Shown: positions 45,601 to 53,262 of the stretch, in pieces
Layout: each line of letters opens with the position of its first letter
Numbering within the stretch: the first letter of the stretch is position 1
Origin: Levilactobacillus enshiensis
GTDB lineage: Bacteria > Bacillota > Bacilli > Lactobacillales > Lactobacillaceae
Assembly (NCBI RefSeq): GCF_007115095.1
Contig: NZ_SULH01000014.1
Coordinates: 41,615-105,614, forward strand
Direction of reading: 5' to 3'
Length of the DNA: 64,000 bases
Position numbers and translations under genes: made by a program
The notes under the pieces: generated by a model
Seen by the model: the letters and a program-made list of their open reading frames with translations, nothing else
What the model was told of the DNA's origin: nothing
Database searches by the model: none

Positions 45601-45761
45601 TGGTGAATGATGGCTTTGTGGGCGCTAAACTAGCGGCTGGCCAGCATCAAATTCAACTGACGTACCAGACGCCGGGGCTGCTAGTCGGTAGCTGGTTAAC
45701 GTGGTTAGGCGTGATTGGTCTGCTGGGAAGTGCGGGCTGGGCGCGTTGGCGGAAGCCTTGA
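42681..45761 (+). CDS. YfhO-family multi-pass membrane protein (glycosyl transfer to teichoic acid)
   Basis: The 1026-residue protein has about twelve or more hydrophobic segments in its first 430 residues (GT-C-like layout with the early Asp in LIWNMDGVTQHYPVM). A large extracellular domain follows, then a final segment (LLVGSWLTWLGVIGLLGSAGWARWR). The region TTSIPYSTGWRLKVDGQPV near the C-terminus is a hallmark of YfhO. In B. subtilis and Listeria YfhO proteins transfer sugars to lipoteichoic acid on the outer face. The ATG at 42681 follows GGGGGA; one 15 bases earlier overlaps that site. Confidence 0.88.
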   Translation: MEIAHRRWPLWVLYTLAFAVIAALSFGVFGLANRTLIWNMDGVTQHYPVMLELHRLLAKSGLAGVTGWSWTFGLGADKLTTLAYYVLGDPFAYVLALFPVRLMATGYGVFIVLRLYVTGLAFLALAHRYAFRPGSQLLGAVTYAFTGYSLMIGVHHPFFLLPMIWFPLLLVGIDRILRGHGWQLLGWVTGLAILSNFYFAYILGLGSLIYAVIRFWSLQQQGRLAVKWPIALRRFLFAAISGILVACVLLLPSLLMMLKSTRVGTIFANGLWLYPGSYYLKLPNAILTTGSEPTYWAVFGMSGVTFFGCVYVLRHWRENRPLAATLVLMIGGLLFPAVAAFFNVLSTPSNRWLLLVAVPFGLATMVLGDHLKVLTQRDRYWLVGSAMGLLLVVYACNGFIFSNPERDLVTYGLFLVTTVVILGSAQWPVHTTMALLGVVVGANLVNNAWGYYDPNMGSQATDQLRQGDATRYIQDYFDGAQTAVQHQSTFSRVNTAYNFNLLRTVGNNMTMSHGLNGVMSYFSVQNGYVGQFSRDLQNAQVAMNAPLGQVDNRTAMNNLLGVKTIFAREDQIANHAALPYGYRAGKRVYPEEPVYGLSNGTGTQLLTTMLNFPLVYTQPTTISSAAWHRLSAVDRERSLTQTAVTTTRTNVQRARYQSPKHTVPYTVTADTIPVIDSTNKVIQYRLQQAVTGQQKGLSQKQLENYGSTIKVPKLTVDQNGLISDQAVRQYGPMVALDRNKVALQRVLTTNQRIVKQTTQANQQGLRQLASDAQGNPISYTLTLKRPRQAQGTELYLELDGIQAQRLTTQDKQTAQANTSVLGGTPLSALTQLNTWRSAVLNPDLGDYWLTVKTRNQTKTFSQFGVDNLSDYEPKSHALLNLGYSQQERDTVSVTFNATHQIRFKSAKLIAMPFNKSYDRQVHAVQKRGLQQARVRDNRVTGTLTTTRPSVLTTSIPYSTGWRLKVDGQPVKTQVVNDGFVGAKLAAGQHQIQLTYQTPGLLVGSWLTWLGVIGLLGSAGWARWRKP

Positions 45762-45775
45762 TTCTGAAGGTAAGC

Positions 45776-45809
45776 AAAAAGGGTTGTGACGGTGGTCACA
45801 GCCCTTTAT
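45776..45809. terminator. Bidirectional terminator after the YfhO gene
   Basis: AAAGGG-T-TGTGAC, loop GGTG, GTCACA-G-CCCTTT has A and T runs on both sides. The stop codon of the convergent gene at 45796 is inside it. Confidence 0.88.
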
Positions 45810-46053
45810 TGTGCCGATTTTTCTGTTTGAAATGGTTGTAGTTGCCCATCAAGATAACGTCACCAATAAAATAGAGGGTGCAGCCACTAAAGGTAAACCA
45901 GAGATAGTTGAGGAAAAAGTAGTGTCCGGTGGTGAAAAGATCGATGCTTCCTTTGACGATAAAGAGGACGACTAAGCAGACAGCGAGAAATAGTTGTGTC
46001 GACTCGAAGGAACTTTTGAGTTGTTCTCGGAAACGATTACCTTTTTTTCGCAT
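45796..46053 (-). CDS. Hypothetical small membrane protein
   Basis: From the ATG at 46051-46053, behind AAGGAG, the protein has 85 residues (MRKKGNRFREQLKSSFESTQLFLAVCLVVLFIVKG...). There are two hydrophobic segments (LFLAVCLVVLFIVKG; YLWFTFSGCTLYFIGDVIL) and a basic C-terminal tail (KQKNRHNKGL). The family was not recognised. Confidence 0.6.
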   Translation of the reverse strand: MRKKGNRFREQLKSSFESTQLFLAVCLVVLFIVKGSIDLFTTGHYFFLNYLWFTFSGCTLYFIGDVILMGNYNHFKQKNRHNKGL

Positions 46054-46696
46054 GCTAAGTGGGCTCCTTCTTGTAAATGGATGTTGATAATTGAGCCTGA
46101 CATATGCTCCCTTAGGTATCATAGTTCACAGATGAAATAAGTACAATTTAGAAATAAATTGATTGTAACGGAACCAATACTGGTAATGAAAATTAGGAAG
46201 CTTGCTTTAAAATACTTAAGTCAAAAGTGATGGGAAACCATAATAGATGTTTCTTTAACGATTTTCATAAAATGTTTCCTCCTCATATTTTTGGGAACAA
46301 TTTGATAGTACCCGCAATTGAGTGGTTAAATAAAGAAACGAATAGTTTACATTTAGAAACCAACTGGTTACATAGCGTGTAAATTTCTTAACGCGTAGTG
46401 TTAGTCTCATAATGTTCAAGATTATCAGTGAATTTTCAATTCGCTTTAGCCATGTACCAGATTATTATGAACCTTGAATGACATCTGAGGACTCAGATGC
46501 TTAAAGTGGCCTACCAGATTGGTCTCCTGATGTAAGGTGAATTCAACGTGGAGATTTACATAAGGAACGCTATGCTTACTAGTGTAACCGCTTTAGTCCT
46601 GATATAAAATACATAGTTCGCGGACGTTAAATTCAGTTATTACGGAGAAATTTGCTACACTAGACCTATAGAAAATGATATTGGGGAGAGATTGTC
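46054..46696. other. 643-bp gene-free stretch upstream of menA
   Basis: It is AT-rich and without coding frames that have start signals. It contains the perfect hairpin CATCTGA/TCAGATG (46481-46498, loop GGAC), with CCAGATT repeated on both sides (46457 and 46516). A likely menA promoter is TTCAGT, 18 bases, TACACT (about 46632-46661). No T-box or known riboswitch core was recognised. Confidence 0.5.
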
Positions 46697-47617
46697 ATGG
46701 AACAACAACGCTGGCTGACGTGGCCGGTTTTTTATGAACTGACGGAAATCTATACGGCACCCTTGAATGTGATGTGGTTTATTTTGGGTGCTGCCATTGC
46801 CCAGTACTATGCAGGGACGGTCAATTGGGTGAATGTGGGTCTCTGTTTACTGGTCGTCTTTATTTTTGATCTGGCGGTCAACGTGGCGGACAATTACTAT
46901 GATTATCAGCACGCCCACGACCGTGAGGGGTACGCTCTGCAAACGAATCCCGTTGGCCGATTAGCGTTGCCGGTCGGTGGGGTAGCCGGTTTGGCATGGG
47001 GATTGTATGCCCTGGCCGCCATTCCAGGGGTTGTCTTGGTCTTGCGGACGGGCTGGCCAGTGGCAGTTTTTGGCGCCCTTGGTTATGCGATTGGGATCTT
47101 CTATACGGCGGGGCCACGACCAATCAACGCAACGCCATTTTCGGCGGCAGTTGTCGCCTTAGCAATTGCTTTTCTGATTCAATTGACCTGTGTATACGTG
47201 TCAATTTACGGACAACGGCCGCTGACGTGGGGAATCGTCGGGACGACCTTTCTGTTGTGTTTGCCACTGACGCTGATTTTTTTCACGCTGCAGATGGCTA
47301 ACGATACGGCTGACCGCGAGGAAGATATTGCGAATCACCGCTACACATTGGCATATTACTTAGGTCAAGCGGGATCAGTTAAATTGATTCAGGTAATCCT
47401 GGTGATTGGGAGTTGCTGGCCACTGGTTAATGTGATTTTGGGGATTGCCCCAGCATGGACAGCCTTGTCAGTGATTTTATTGCCGATCATGTGGCGGGGG
47501 ATGCGACCGTTTTTCGCGGTCCAAGATAAACAAAAGACGTTTATGACGACGGTAAAGAGCGCATCGTTATTCTTCATTGCCTATCCAATACTATTTGCAC
47601 TGGGCACGTGGTTATAA
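46697..47617 (+). CDS. menA: UbiA-family prenyltransferase, probable MenA
   Basis: The 306-residue membrane protein has eight or nine hydrophobic segments and the two Asp-rich motifs of UbiA prenyltransferases: NVADNYYDYQHAHDRE (about residues 62-77) and NDTADREEDIANHRYTLAYYLG. The pattern fits 1,4-dihydroxy-2-naphthoate polyprenyltransferase, which makes demethylmenaquinone. Many lactobacilli keep such genes for haem- and quinone-dependent respiration. The ATG follows GGGGAGAG. It overlaps, at its stop codon, the first of three TAACCCGGGTTA palindromes. Confidence 0.85.
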   Translation: MEQQRWLTWPVFYELTEIYTAPLNVMWFILGAAIAQYYAGTVNWVNVGLCLLVVFIFDLAVNVADNYYDYQHAHDREGYALQTNPVGRLALPVGGVAGLAWGLYALAAIPGVVLVLRTGWPVAVFGALGYAIGIFYTAGPRPINATPFSAAVVALAIAFLIQLTCVYVSIYGQRPLTWGIVGTTFLLCLPLTLIFFTLQMANDTADREEDIANHRYTLAYYLGQAGSVKLIQVILVIGSCWPLVNVILGIAPAWTALSVILLPIMWRGMRPFFAVQDKQKTFMTTVKSASLFFIAYPILFALGTWL

Positions 47618-47895
47618 CCCGGGTTAACTTTGAATTGAGGAGTAGCGATTCGTTGACAGCAACGGATCGCTGCTCTTTTTTTAACTGCTGATTTGGTATA
47701 CTAAATAGTGAACTTGGATGTCGGCTTTTTGGGGCAATCAGGCGGTTAACCCGGGTTATAAATGTTGTGGCGGCTGGCAATGAACGGGAAGCTTGCCCAA
47801 CTTCTAGGCGGGGAAAATGCGGAAAGATGACCCGGTTAGCCCGACTAGGAGCTTGACGGGCGGTCGCCAAGCATCATGGGGAATAACCCGGGTTA
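47615..47895. repeat. Three identical TAACCCGGGTTA palindromes
   Basis: Perfect copies lie at 47615-47626 (on the menA stop codon), 47747-47758 and 47884-47895, spaced 132 and 137 bases apart. The last is just before the ribosome binding site of the gene at 47924. This 12-mer was not seen elsewhere in the window. It resembles an operator for an unknown regulator of the flanking genes. Confidence 0.6.
47637..47681 (+). terminator. Terminator after menA
   Basis: GAG-T-AGCGAT-T-CGTT and AACG-G-ATCGCT-G-CTC pair around GACAGC, followed by seven T residues. Confidence 0.88.
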
Positions 47896-47923
47896 TGGGG
47901 TAACAATTGGAGGTGAATTGGAC

Positions 47924-48313
47924 GTGTTTAAATATGTCATGAGTGGCGTAATTACCAGTTTACTAACGGTTGCCTTTGTCTACTATTTGACAATCAGTGG
48001 ACCGGTGCGTTGGGGCGTATTGCTTGGTTTATTGCTCATGAATAACTGGGCGGTATACCAGGTGTTGGCCCACTGGGATGCGTTTTTACACGGCCCGATC
48101 AGTCGGTACCAAGAACTGTTATTTATAATAGTTGCGGGGATTATTAATTTAATCTACAGCGATGCAACGCATTTAACGGGCGGACTATTTTGGCTGTGGT
48201 TAGGTGGTGAGATTCTATCAAGCTTGGCAGTGGCCTGGCTCGTGACGCGGGTAATTGTTAGAAGCTATCATTGGTTACGCAGAATGTTAAAGATGGAAAT
48301 CGGGGATAAATAG
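47924..48313 (+). CDS. Hypothetical membrane protein, first of a coupled pair
   Basis: The 129-residue protein has about four hydrophobic segments (YVMSGVITSLLTVAFVYYL; WGVLLGLLLMNNWAVYQVL; LLFIIVAGIINLIY; LFWLWLGGEILSSLAVAWLVTRVIV) and a basic end (RMLKMEIGDK). The GTG at 47924 follows GGAGGT by 9 bases. TATACT at about 47698 with TTG before it may be the promoter, giving a leader of about 220 bases with two of the TAACCCGGGTTA palindromes. The family was not recognised. Confidence 0.6.
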   Translation: MFKYVMSGVITSLLTVAFVYYLTISGPVRWGVLLGLLLMNNWAVYQVLAHWDAFLHGPISRYQELLFIIVAGIINLIYSDATHLTGGLFWLWLGGEILSSLAVAWLVTRVIVRSYHWLRRMLKMEIGDK

Positions 48314-48573
48314 TGAGAAGTGAACGGTCATTGGTTGTGTACTATGATTTTGGCTGCGGTGTCGCGATTGTTCTGTTGGCCTTGTTGTTTCGGGCGACCT
48401 TTCTGGAACAAATGCTAAACGGTGTCATTATTTTAGGGTTACTAGTCTATTCGTGGCGAGATTTTATGATTGCGCGGCGCAAAGTCAACCGCTTCTCTTG
48501 GTACCTGCGGGTGACGAGTATCTGGTTGGCGGTAGCCTTCTTAATCGGTGCAATCGTCAGTCACTTACTTTAG
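48313..48573 (+). CDS. Hypothetical small membrane protein, second of a coupled pair
   Basis: The 86-residue protein has three hydrophobic segments (GCGVAIVLLALLFRATFL; GVIILGLLVYSW; TSIWLAVAFLIGAIVSHLL). Its GTG shares one base with the stop codon of the preceding gene (TAGTG), so it depends on translational coupling. The two probably form a small membrane complex. The family was not recognised. A strong terminator follows. Confidence 0.6.
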   Translation: MRSERSLVVYYDFGCGVAIVLLALLFRATFLEQMLNGVIILGLLVYSWRDFMIARRKVNRFSWYLRVTSIWLAVAFLIGAIVSHLL

Positions 48574-48610
48574 GCAGAATTAACGGAATAACTATAGCGG
48601 ATGAAATGCC

Positions 48611-48658
48611 AAAAAAATCCCCACCACATCAACTCTACGATGCGGTGGGGATCGTTTT
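48611..48658. terminator. Bidirectional terminator between the membrane pair and the purine permease
   Basis: ATCCCCACC (48617-48625) and GGTGGGGAT (48644-48652) pair, with TC/GA inside, A-rich on the left and T-rich on the right. Confidence 0.88.
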
Positions 48659-48668
48659 ATTTAAAAGG

Positions 48669-49979
48669 TTAAGCGGCGTTTAAAATCCAGAGGAAGAGGA
48701 TGAAGACCACGGCTAAACCGTACATCATGGGGCCAACTTCCTTACCACGCTTCGCAGCCAACATGGTCAATGGGTAGGTGATAAAGCCAAGGGCGATCCC
48801 ATCGGAAATACTGTAGGTCAACGGCATGCCTAAGACAATCAGGAAGGCTGGTGCGGCAACTTCGAACTTTTCCCAGTGAATGTTTTTGAGCGACTGGGCC
48901 ATCAGGACCCCAACGATGATTAAGGCGGGGGCAGTCACTTGGTTGGTGACAACGGCAAGTAGCGGGGAGAAAAAGGCGCCAAAAATGAATAGGATACCGG
49001 TCACAATGGCGGTAAAGCCAGTTCGACCACCAACTGCGATTCCAGCGGAAGACTCAACGAAGGCGCCCATTGGCGAGGTCCCCAGTAATGAGCCCACGAC
49101 CATCGTACTGGAGTCGGCCATCAAGGCTTTACCGATCCGTGGCAACTTATTGTTTTTAACTAAACCGGCCTGTTCGGCTAACCCAACTAAGGTACCAGTC
49201 GTGTCGAAGAAGGTTACCAATAGGAAGGTTAAAACGACCACGGCAAGTTGTAACGTGTTGATGCTCCCGACATGGGTTAAGCCGACCATAAAGGTTGAAC
49301 TGATGCTAGGAACGGCGGAAATGATGTGGGCGGGCATAGGAATCAAACCGGTAATCAGGCCAAGAATAGAGTTGGCGACCATCCCGATAAAGATGGCACC
49401 GGGAATGCGGGCACTCATTAAGATAATGGTGACCAGCAGACCGAAGATGGTTAGCCACGTGCTGCCAACCTGTAAGGAGCCCAGACTAACGATAGTGGAC
49501 TTGTCGGCACTGACTAAGCCACCTTGACTCAGGCCAATAAAGGCAATAAACAAACCAATTCCGGCACTGATCGCCATTTTAAGATCGCGCGGAATTGCAT
49601 CGACGACCATTTCACGTAACTTGAAGGCCGTTAGAATCATGAAGAGAATGGAGGCAACAAAGACACCAGCCAGTGCAGTTTGCCAAGGCACCTTCATGCC
49701 GATAACGACGGAGTAGGCGAAGAAGGCGTTAATCCCCAGACTTGCGGAAATAGCGATGGGGTAGTTGGCCAGGATCCCCATTAAAAAACAACCAAAGGCC
49801 GATGCAAATGCTGTGGCGGTAAAAACGGCTCCCTGGCTAATGCCAGAAGCACCCAATACTTGGGGATTCACGAACAGAATGTACGCCATGGAGACGAATG
49901 TGGTCAGTCCGGCTAGAATCTCCGTTTTATAGTTCGTTCCCAGTTCCTCAAAGTGAAAATAGTTCGCAATTTTTTGCAT
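48669..49979 (-). CDS. NCS2-family purine permease (PbuG/AzgA type)
   Basis: The 436-residue protein has about twelve to fourteen hydrophobic segments. It begins HFEELGTNYKTEILAGLTTFVSMAYILFVNPQVLG and contains FASAFGCFLMGILANYPIAISASLGINAFFAY and TFFDTTGTLVGLAEQAG, which are signatures of the AzgA-like hypoxanthine/guanine/adenine permeases. The ATG follows GAGGAG. Two inverted PurR-box-like pairs in the promoter region predict repression when purines are abundant, consistent with a nucleobase importer. Confidence 0.9.
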   Translation of the reverse strand: MQKIANYFHFEELGTNYKTEILAGLTTFVSMAYILFVNPQVLGASGISQGAVFTATAFASAFGCFLMGILANYPIAISASLGINAFFAYSVVIGMKVPWQTALAGVFVASILFMILTAFKLREMVVDAIPRDLKMAISAGIGLFIAFIGLSQGGLVSADKSTIVSLGSLQVGSTWLTIFGLLVTIILMSARIPGAIFIGMVANSILGLITGLIPMPAHIISAVPSISSTFMVGLTHVGSINTLQLAVVVLTFLLVTFFDTTGTLVGLAEQAGLVKNNKLPRIGKALMADSSTMVVGSLLGTSPMGAFVESSAGIAVGGRTGFTAIVTGILFIFGAFFSPLLAVVTNQVTAPALIIVGVLMAQSLKNIHWEKFEVAAPAFLIVLGMPLTYSISDGIALGFITYPLTMLAAKRGKEVGPMMYGLAVVFILFLWILNAA

Positions 49980-50008
49980 TGTGCGCGCTCCTCAACCATT
50001 ATTTATTA

Positions 50009-50135
50009 AAACACGAACATTCATCACTATAGTTCGTGTTTATTCGTAAAACCAATCCTTATTGAGCTTAACATTTTTAAAAATTGAATGCAATCACGAA
50101 ATACAATTAAAATTATAAAAATATAGTTCGTGATT
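50009..50135 (-). promoter_or_regulatory. Promoter with two PurR-box-like inverted pairs upstream of the purine permease
   Basis: Pair 1 is AAACACGAAC (50009-50018) with GTTCGTGTTT (50032-50041). Pair 2 is AATCACGAA (50092-50100) with TTCGTGATT (50127-50135). On the minus strand TTGGTT, 18 bases, TATAGT forms a promoter overlapping pair 1. Inverted CGAAC half-sites are the PurR arrangement in Firmicutes. Confidence 0.65.
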
Positions 50136-50196
50136 TCATCGTAGTGCTTTGAACGCTAGGAGCGGCGTGAAAGTAATCGCTTTCGGTAAAAATAAA

Positions 50197-50220
50197 AAAA
50201 CCGAGAGTCAGCTCGGTTTT
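50197..50220. terminator. Hairpin after the AraC remnant
   Basis: AAAACCGAG and CTCGGTTTT pair around AGTCAG; the minus strand then runs into T residues. A cre-like GAAAGTAATCGCTTTC lies just to the left (50169-50184). Confidence 0.75.
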
Positions 50221-50260
50221 AAGTGGTCAGCGTGATTACGATGAATTAGTCTGTGGAAGT

Positions 50261-50755
50261 TTACTGGTTACCGCGATCTTCAGGCAAGGGAATCGTTGGA
50301 TCGACCTCGACGTTGTTCAGGTAGGTCTTGGCATAGGCATCGCGATACTTGGTGGGTGTTAGTGACGAAATCTGTTTGAAGACGCGCAAAAAGTATTTTT
50401 CATTTTCAAAGCTAAGTTCGTAGGCAATCTCCTTGACTGATAGATCCGTGGTTAAGAGGAGCTCTTCAGCCTGCTTGATTTTCGTTAGATTAATGAAATG
50501 GATGGTCGTCATTTTTTCGTACTCGCGGAAAAGCTTTGTTAGGTAGACGGGGGTCATTTTAAATTCGCTGGCTACCTGTTCGACCGTTAATTTTTCGTGA
50601 CTGTGGATACGAATCCAATTTTTGATCATCTCGAATCGTGATGTATAACCCTGTTCTTGATTAATTGCCGTCATGAATTGATGAGAGAGTTCAATCAGAA
50701 TACTTGAGATGAAGAAGTTGGTAGCGAACGGTGTGGCAGTTTCATCATTGGATTT
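50261..50755 (-). pseudogene. AraC-family regulator, C-terminal remnant
   Basis: The C-terminal double helix-turn-helix is intact (NWIRIHSHEKLTVEQVASEFKMTPVYLTKLFREY ... IAYELSFENEKYFLRVFKQISSLTPTKYRDAY). The frame stays open upstream of the ATG at 50674 through SSILIELSHQF and TPFATNFF up to a stop at 50756-50758. There it meets the transporter remnant on the other strand. The N-terminal sensor domain, promoter and original start are missing. A 137-residue DNA-binding fragment could still be made from 50674, but no good ribosome binding site precedes it. Confidence 0.8.
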
Positions 50756-51304
50756 TCAATCATTCAAATCATCGGGATGGCCTCGGTACCGTTCTTTGTT
50801 AAGTTCATGCATAAGTGGGGAACAACCGTCTTCATGCTGGCACTGACAATGGTCGGTCAAATCTGGATGGGGCTGGCTGGTGGCAATGTTACCTCTGCTT
50901 TGATTGGCTGGATTCTGGCATGTATCGGTTCCGGGTCCGCTTGTACCATGTTCTTCGCTATGGTCGGAGATACCGTTGACTTTGGTGAATGGAAGAGTGG
51001 TGTCAGAGCCAACGGACTGTTGACGGCGATGGGAGCTTCTTTCTGTATTCAGATGGGTTCTGGTTTCGGTTCCTTCATTGCCGCAAAAATCATGGCAACA
51101 TTTGGCTTCTCAGCAGCTAAGGCGACACAATCTGCTGCCAGCATGAGTTCCATTAGTTTTACATTTATCTGGATTCCAGTTATTATTTATGCGATTAGTT
51201 TGGTTATTATGGTCGCTTACCGTAAGTGGGAACGTCACGAGCCAATTGTGACCGAAGAACTTGCGGAACGACACGCACAGACACAAGAAAACGCTGCAGA
51301 ATAA
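50741..51304 (+). pseudogene. GPH-family sugar:cation symporter, C-terminal remnant
   Basis: The remaining 187 codons encode the last five or six membrane segments of a MelB/XynT/YicJ-type symporter (FIIGFSIIQIIGMASVPFFVKFMHKWG ... MVGDTVDFGEWKSGVRANGLLTAMGASFCIQMGSGFGSF). The VGDTVDFGEWKSGVR loop is typical of GPH carriers. The first half of the protein and its start are missing. The remnant begins where the divergent AraC remnant ends. An intact relative would be expected to import a glycoside such as a xylo-oligosaccharide. Confidence 0.85.
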
Positions 51305-51363
51305 AAAGTCAGTGATTACCGCAACGGCGGGATTGCCGGCGGTTTGAATCGTATTTCCAGTGA

Positions 51364-51424
51364 AACGTCTACTTTCTGGTGGGCGTTTTTTGGCGCAAAA
51401 AAGCTCGGGCCGAGCTCGAGCTTT
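51364..51424. terminator. Back-to-back terminators of the transporter remnant and the aldo/keto reductase
   Basis: AACGTC/GGCGTT followed by TTTTTT (51364-51391) serves the plus strand. AAAGCTCG (51400-51407) with CGAGCTTT (51417-51424), followed on the minus strand by TTTTTT, serves the reductase gene. Confidence 0.75.
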
Positions 51425-51449
51425 AAGTTAATCTGAAAATGAAGTGAAT

Positions 51450-52433
51450 CTAGTCGGGATCAGCGAGTGATTTGCCATTGGTTTTGGTCTTAAAACCAGC
51501 AAAGGCGTTATCGATAGTTTGATATTCAGCTGAACTCAAGGTAACCGCTAAGGCCTGCGCATTGGCTTCAACTTGACTAGCATGTTTAGCACCAGGGATA
51601 ACGACACTGATTAGTGGGTTTTGCATGTACCAAGCTAACACGGTTTGTGCGACAGTTGCTTGGTGAGCTGTTGCAATTGGCCGAATTTGGTCGATGGCCT
51701 TTAGCACGAGGCTGTAGCGTGGTTCTTGGAAGTCACTGATTTGGCTACGAATGTCATCGGCTGGGAAGGAGACGGTTTGGTCATACTTGCCGGTCAATAA
51801 ACCAGAGGCTAATGGGAAGTACGGAACAAAGCTAATCTGATGATCCTTTAAATAAGGCATGAGGTCGGCTTCGTGATCACGATGAAGCAGACTAAATTCG
51901 TCTTCTACAACGTCGACGTAACCGTCTGCGTTGGCCTCCTTGACTTGGTCTAAACTAAAGTTGGATAGACCAATTGCCCGAATTTTCCCCTGTTCGCGTA
52001 AGCGTTGGAGTGCTCCAACGGCCTCAGCCTTTGGGGTTTGCTTGTCTGGAAAATGAATGTAGTAAATATCAAGGTAGTCGGTATTTAAACGCTTTAGGCT
52101 AGCTTCGACCTGTTGTGTCAGGAAGTCGGGATCATTAGAGATGACTTGTTCGCCAGTAGAGAAGTCTTGGGCCCCTTTGGTAGCGAGTGTAAAACTATGA
52201 CGATTGAAGTCATGCATGGCTTGGCCTACCAGTTCTTCAGAGTGACCGAGACCGTAAACAAATGCCGTATCCAGTAATTGAATGCCATGATTGAGCCCAG
52301 CTTTAACCAGGTTCAAACCATCCTCATCTTTTAGATTGGGGAAGAGGTTATAACCACCGACAGCGTTGGTTCCGAGACCCAGTGGCGTGGTTTGCACGTC
52401 CGTCTTGCCAATTGTTACCATTTCATGTGACAT
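51450..52433 (-). CDS. Aldo/keto reductase
   Basis: The 327-residue NADPH-dependent reductase shows the catalytic tetrad of the family: Asp in LLDTAFVYG, Tyr in the same segment, Lys in LATKGAQ and His in IYYIHFPDKQ. The GLSNFSLDQV and VVIPGAKH cofactor segments are also present. The start ATG at 52431-52433 follows TAGGAGGG; an upstream in-frame ATG has no site. The substrate is unknown. A strong promoter (TTGGCA, TATAAT) lies upstream and faces the divergent gene at 52583. Confidence 0.88.
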   Translation of the reverse strand: MSHEMVTIGKTDVQTTPLGLGTNAVGGYNLFPNLKDEDGLNLVKAGLNHGIQLLDTAFVYGLGHSEELVGQAMHDFNRHSFTLATKGAQDFSTGEQVISNDPDFLTQQVEASLKRLNTDYLDIYYIHFPDKQTPKAEAVGALQRLREQGKIRAIGLSNFSLDQVKEANADGYVDVVEDEFSLLHRDHEADLMPYLKDHQISFVPYFPLASGLLTGKYDQTVSFPADDIRSQISDFQEPRYSLVLKAIDQIRPIATAHQATVAQTVLAWYMQNPLISVVIPGAKHASQVEANAQALAVTLSSAEYQTIDNAFAGFKTKTNGKSLADPD

Positions 52434-52479
52434 TGAATACCCTCCTATAGTGTATGCAACCGAATTCAAATACACATTT

Positions 52480-52507
52480 ATTATACCGAACTTAATGTTA
52501 ATGCCAA
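52480..52507 (-). promoter_or_regulatory. Promoter of the aldo/keto reductase gene
   Basis: On the minus strand TTGGCA (52502-52507), a 16-base spacer and TATAAT (52480-52485). Confidence 0.75.
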
Positions 52508-52582
52508 ACGAGTTTGCCCAGAAATTACCGGTCAGTCATGGTTTCTGGTAAACTGGGAAGCAAGGAAAAAGGAGCGAAGACG

Positions 52583-53185
52583 ATGAAAACATACTTAATC
52601 TTAGGGGCCACGCCATTGGGCCAATTGGTTGCCCAACAACTTGTTGAACAGCAGGTCGGAACGGTTCGCGTTTTGCACGACGCAGCAACTAGCTTACCGG
52701 CCAAGTTAGCGGGTGCCGTGACGGCGTTTAGCGGTGACTTGACCAAAGAGACGACCTACGTGGATGCCTTACAAGATGCACCGATTATTTTCTCTGCCCT
52801 AGAAGGGATGGACGTGGATCTTGCTTTTGAGGCATTATTTGATGCGCAGTACCATAATCAGTTGAAGCTGACGCGTTTTGTCATGCTAAGTACAGCTGGT
52901 GTGGACCATGAAGTTACCGGCGAAATGAGCTATCCGGGAATTACTGATGTTAAAGAGTACTTGAACCAACAGCGCTATGCGGCCAAATTAGTTGATGAAG
53001 CTGAATTCCCATATACGATTCTACGACCAGTGACGTTGACGACAGATATTGCGCAAACTCCCCAAATCATTAAGGAGGGAGAACCAGTGCCGAGTGGGAC
53101 TGTTTCTCAGGCAACCGTGGCTAAAGTAGCGGTGGATTTACTGAAAAATGGTGGTGCGGATTACCAATCCCTAGCTGTTTGCTAA
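52583..53185 (+). CDS. NAD(P)-binding protein, NmrA-like
   Basis: The 200-residue protein starts with the Rossmann motif MKTYLILGATPLGQLVAQQLVE and continues like other small NAD(P)H-binding proteins (LTRFVMLSTAGVDHE; PYTILRPVTLTTD). It has no classical catalytic YxxxK. Oxidoreductase or redox-sensor activity is possible, substrate unknown. The ATG at 52583 follows AAGGAG. It is divergent from the aldo/keto reductase, perhaps sharing a redox response. Confidence 0.75.
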   Translation: MKTYLILGATPLGQLVAQQLVEQQVGTVRVLHDAATSLPAKLAGAVTAFSGDLTKETTYVDALQDAPIIFSALEGMDVDLAFEALFDAQYHNQLKLTRFVMLSTAGVDHEVTGEMSYPGITDVKEYLNQQRYAAKLVDEAEFPYTILRPVTLTTDIAQTPQIIKEGEPVPSGTVSQATVAKVAVDLLKNGGADYQSLAVC

Positions 53186-53262
53186 ATCTTTCTCAAAACC
53201 TGATGAAATGTTGCGTAGCTGAGGGAATTGTTTGTTAAAATAGACGCAGTGAGGTGAAGGCA

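Noticed and set aside
46054..46696. T-box or riboswitch before menA
   Set aside because: No T-box core (AGGGTGG-type) or known aptamer core was found.
47615..47895. TAACCCGGGTTA read as Noc binding sites
   Set aside because: Noc sites need TTT/AAA flanks around CCCGGG; here the flanks are AA/TT, so the assignment is not supported.
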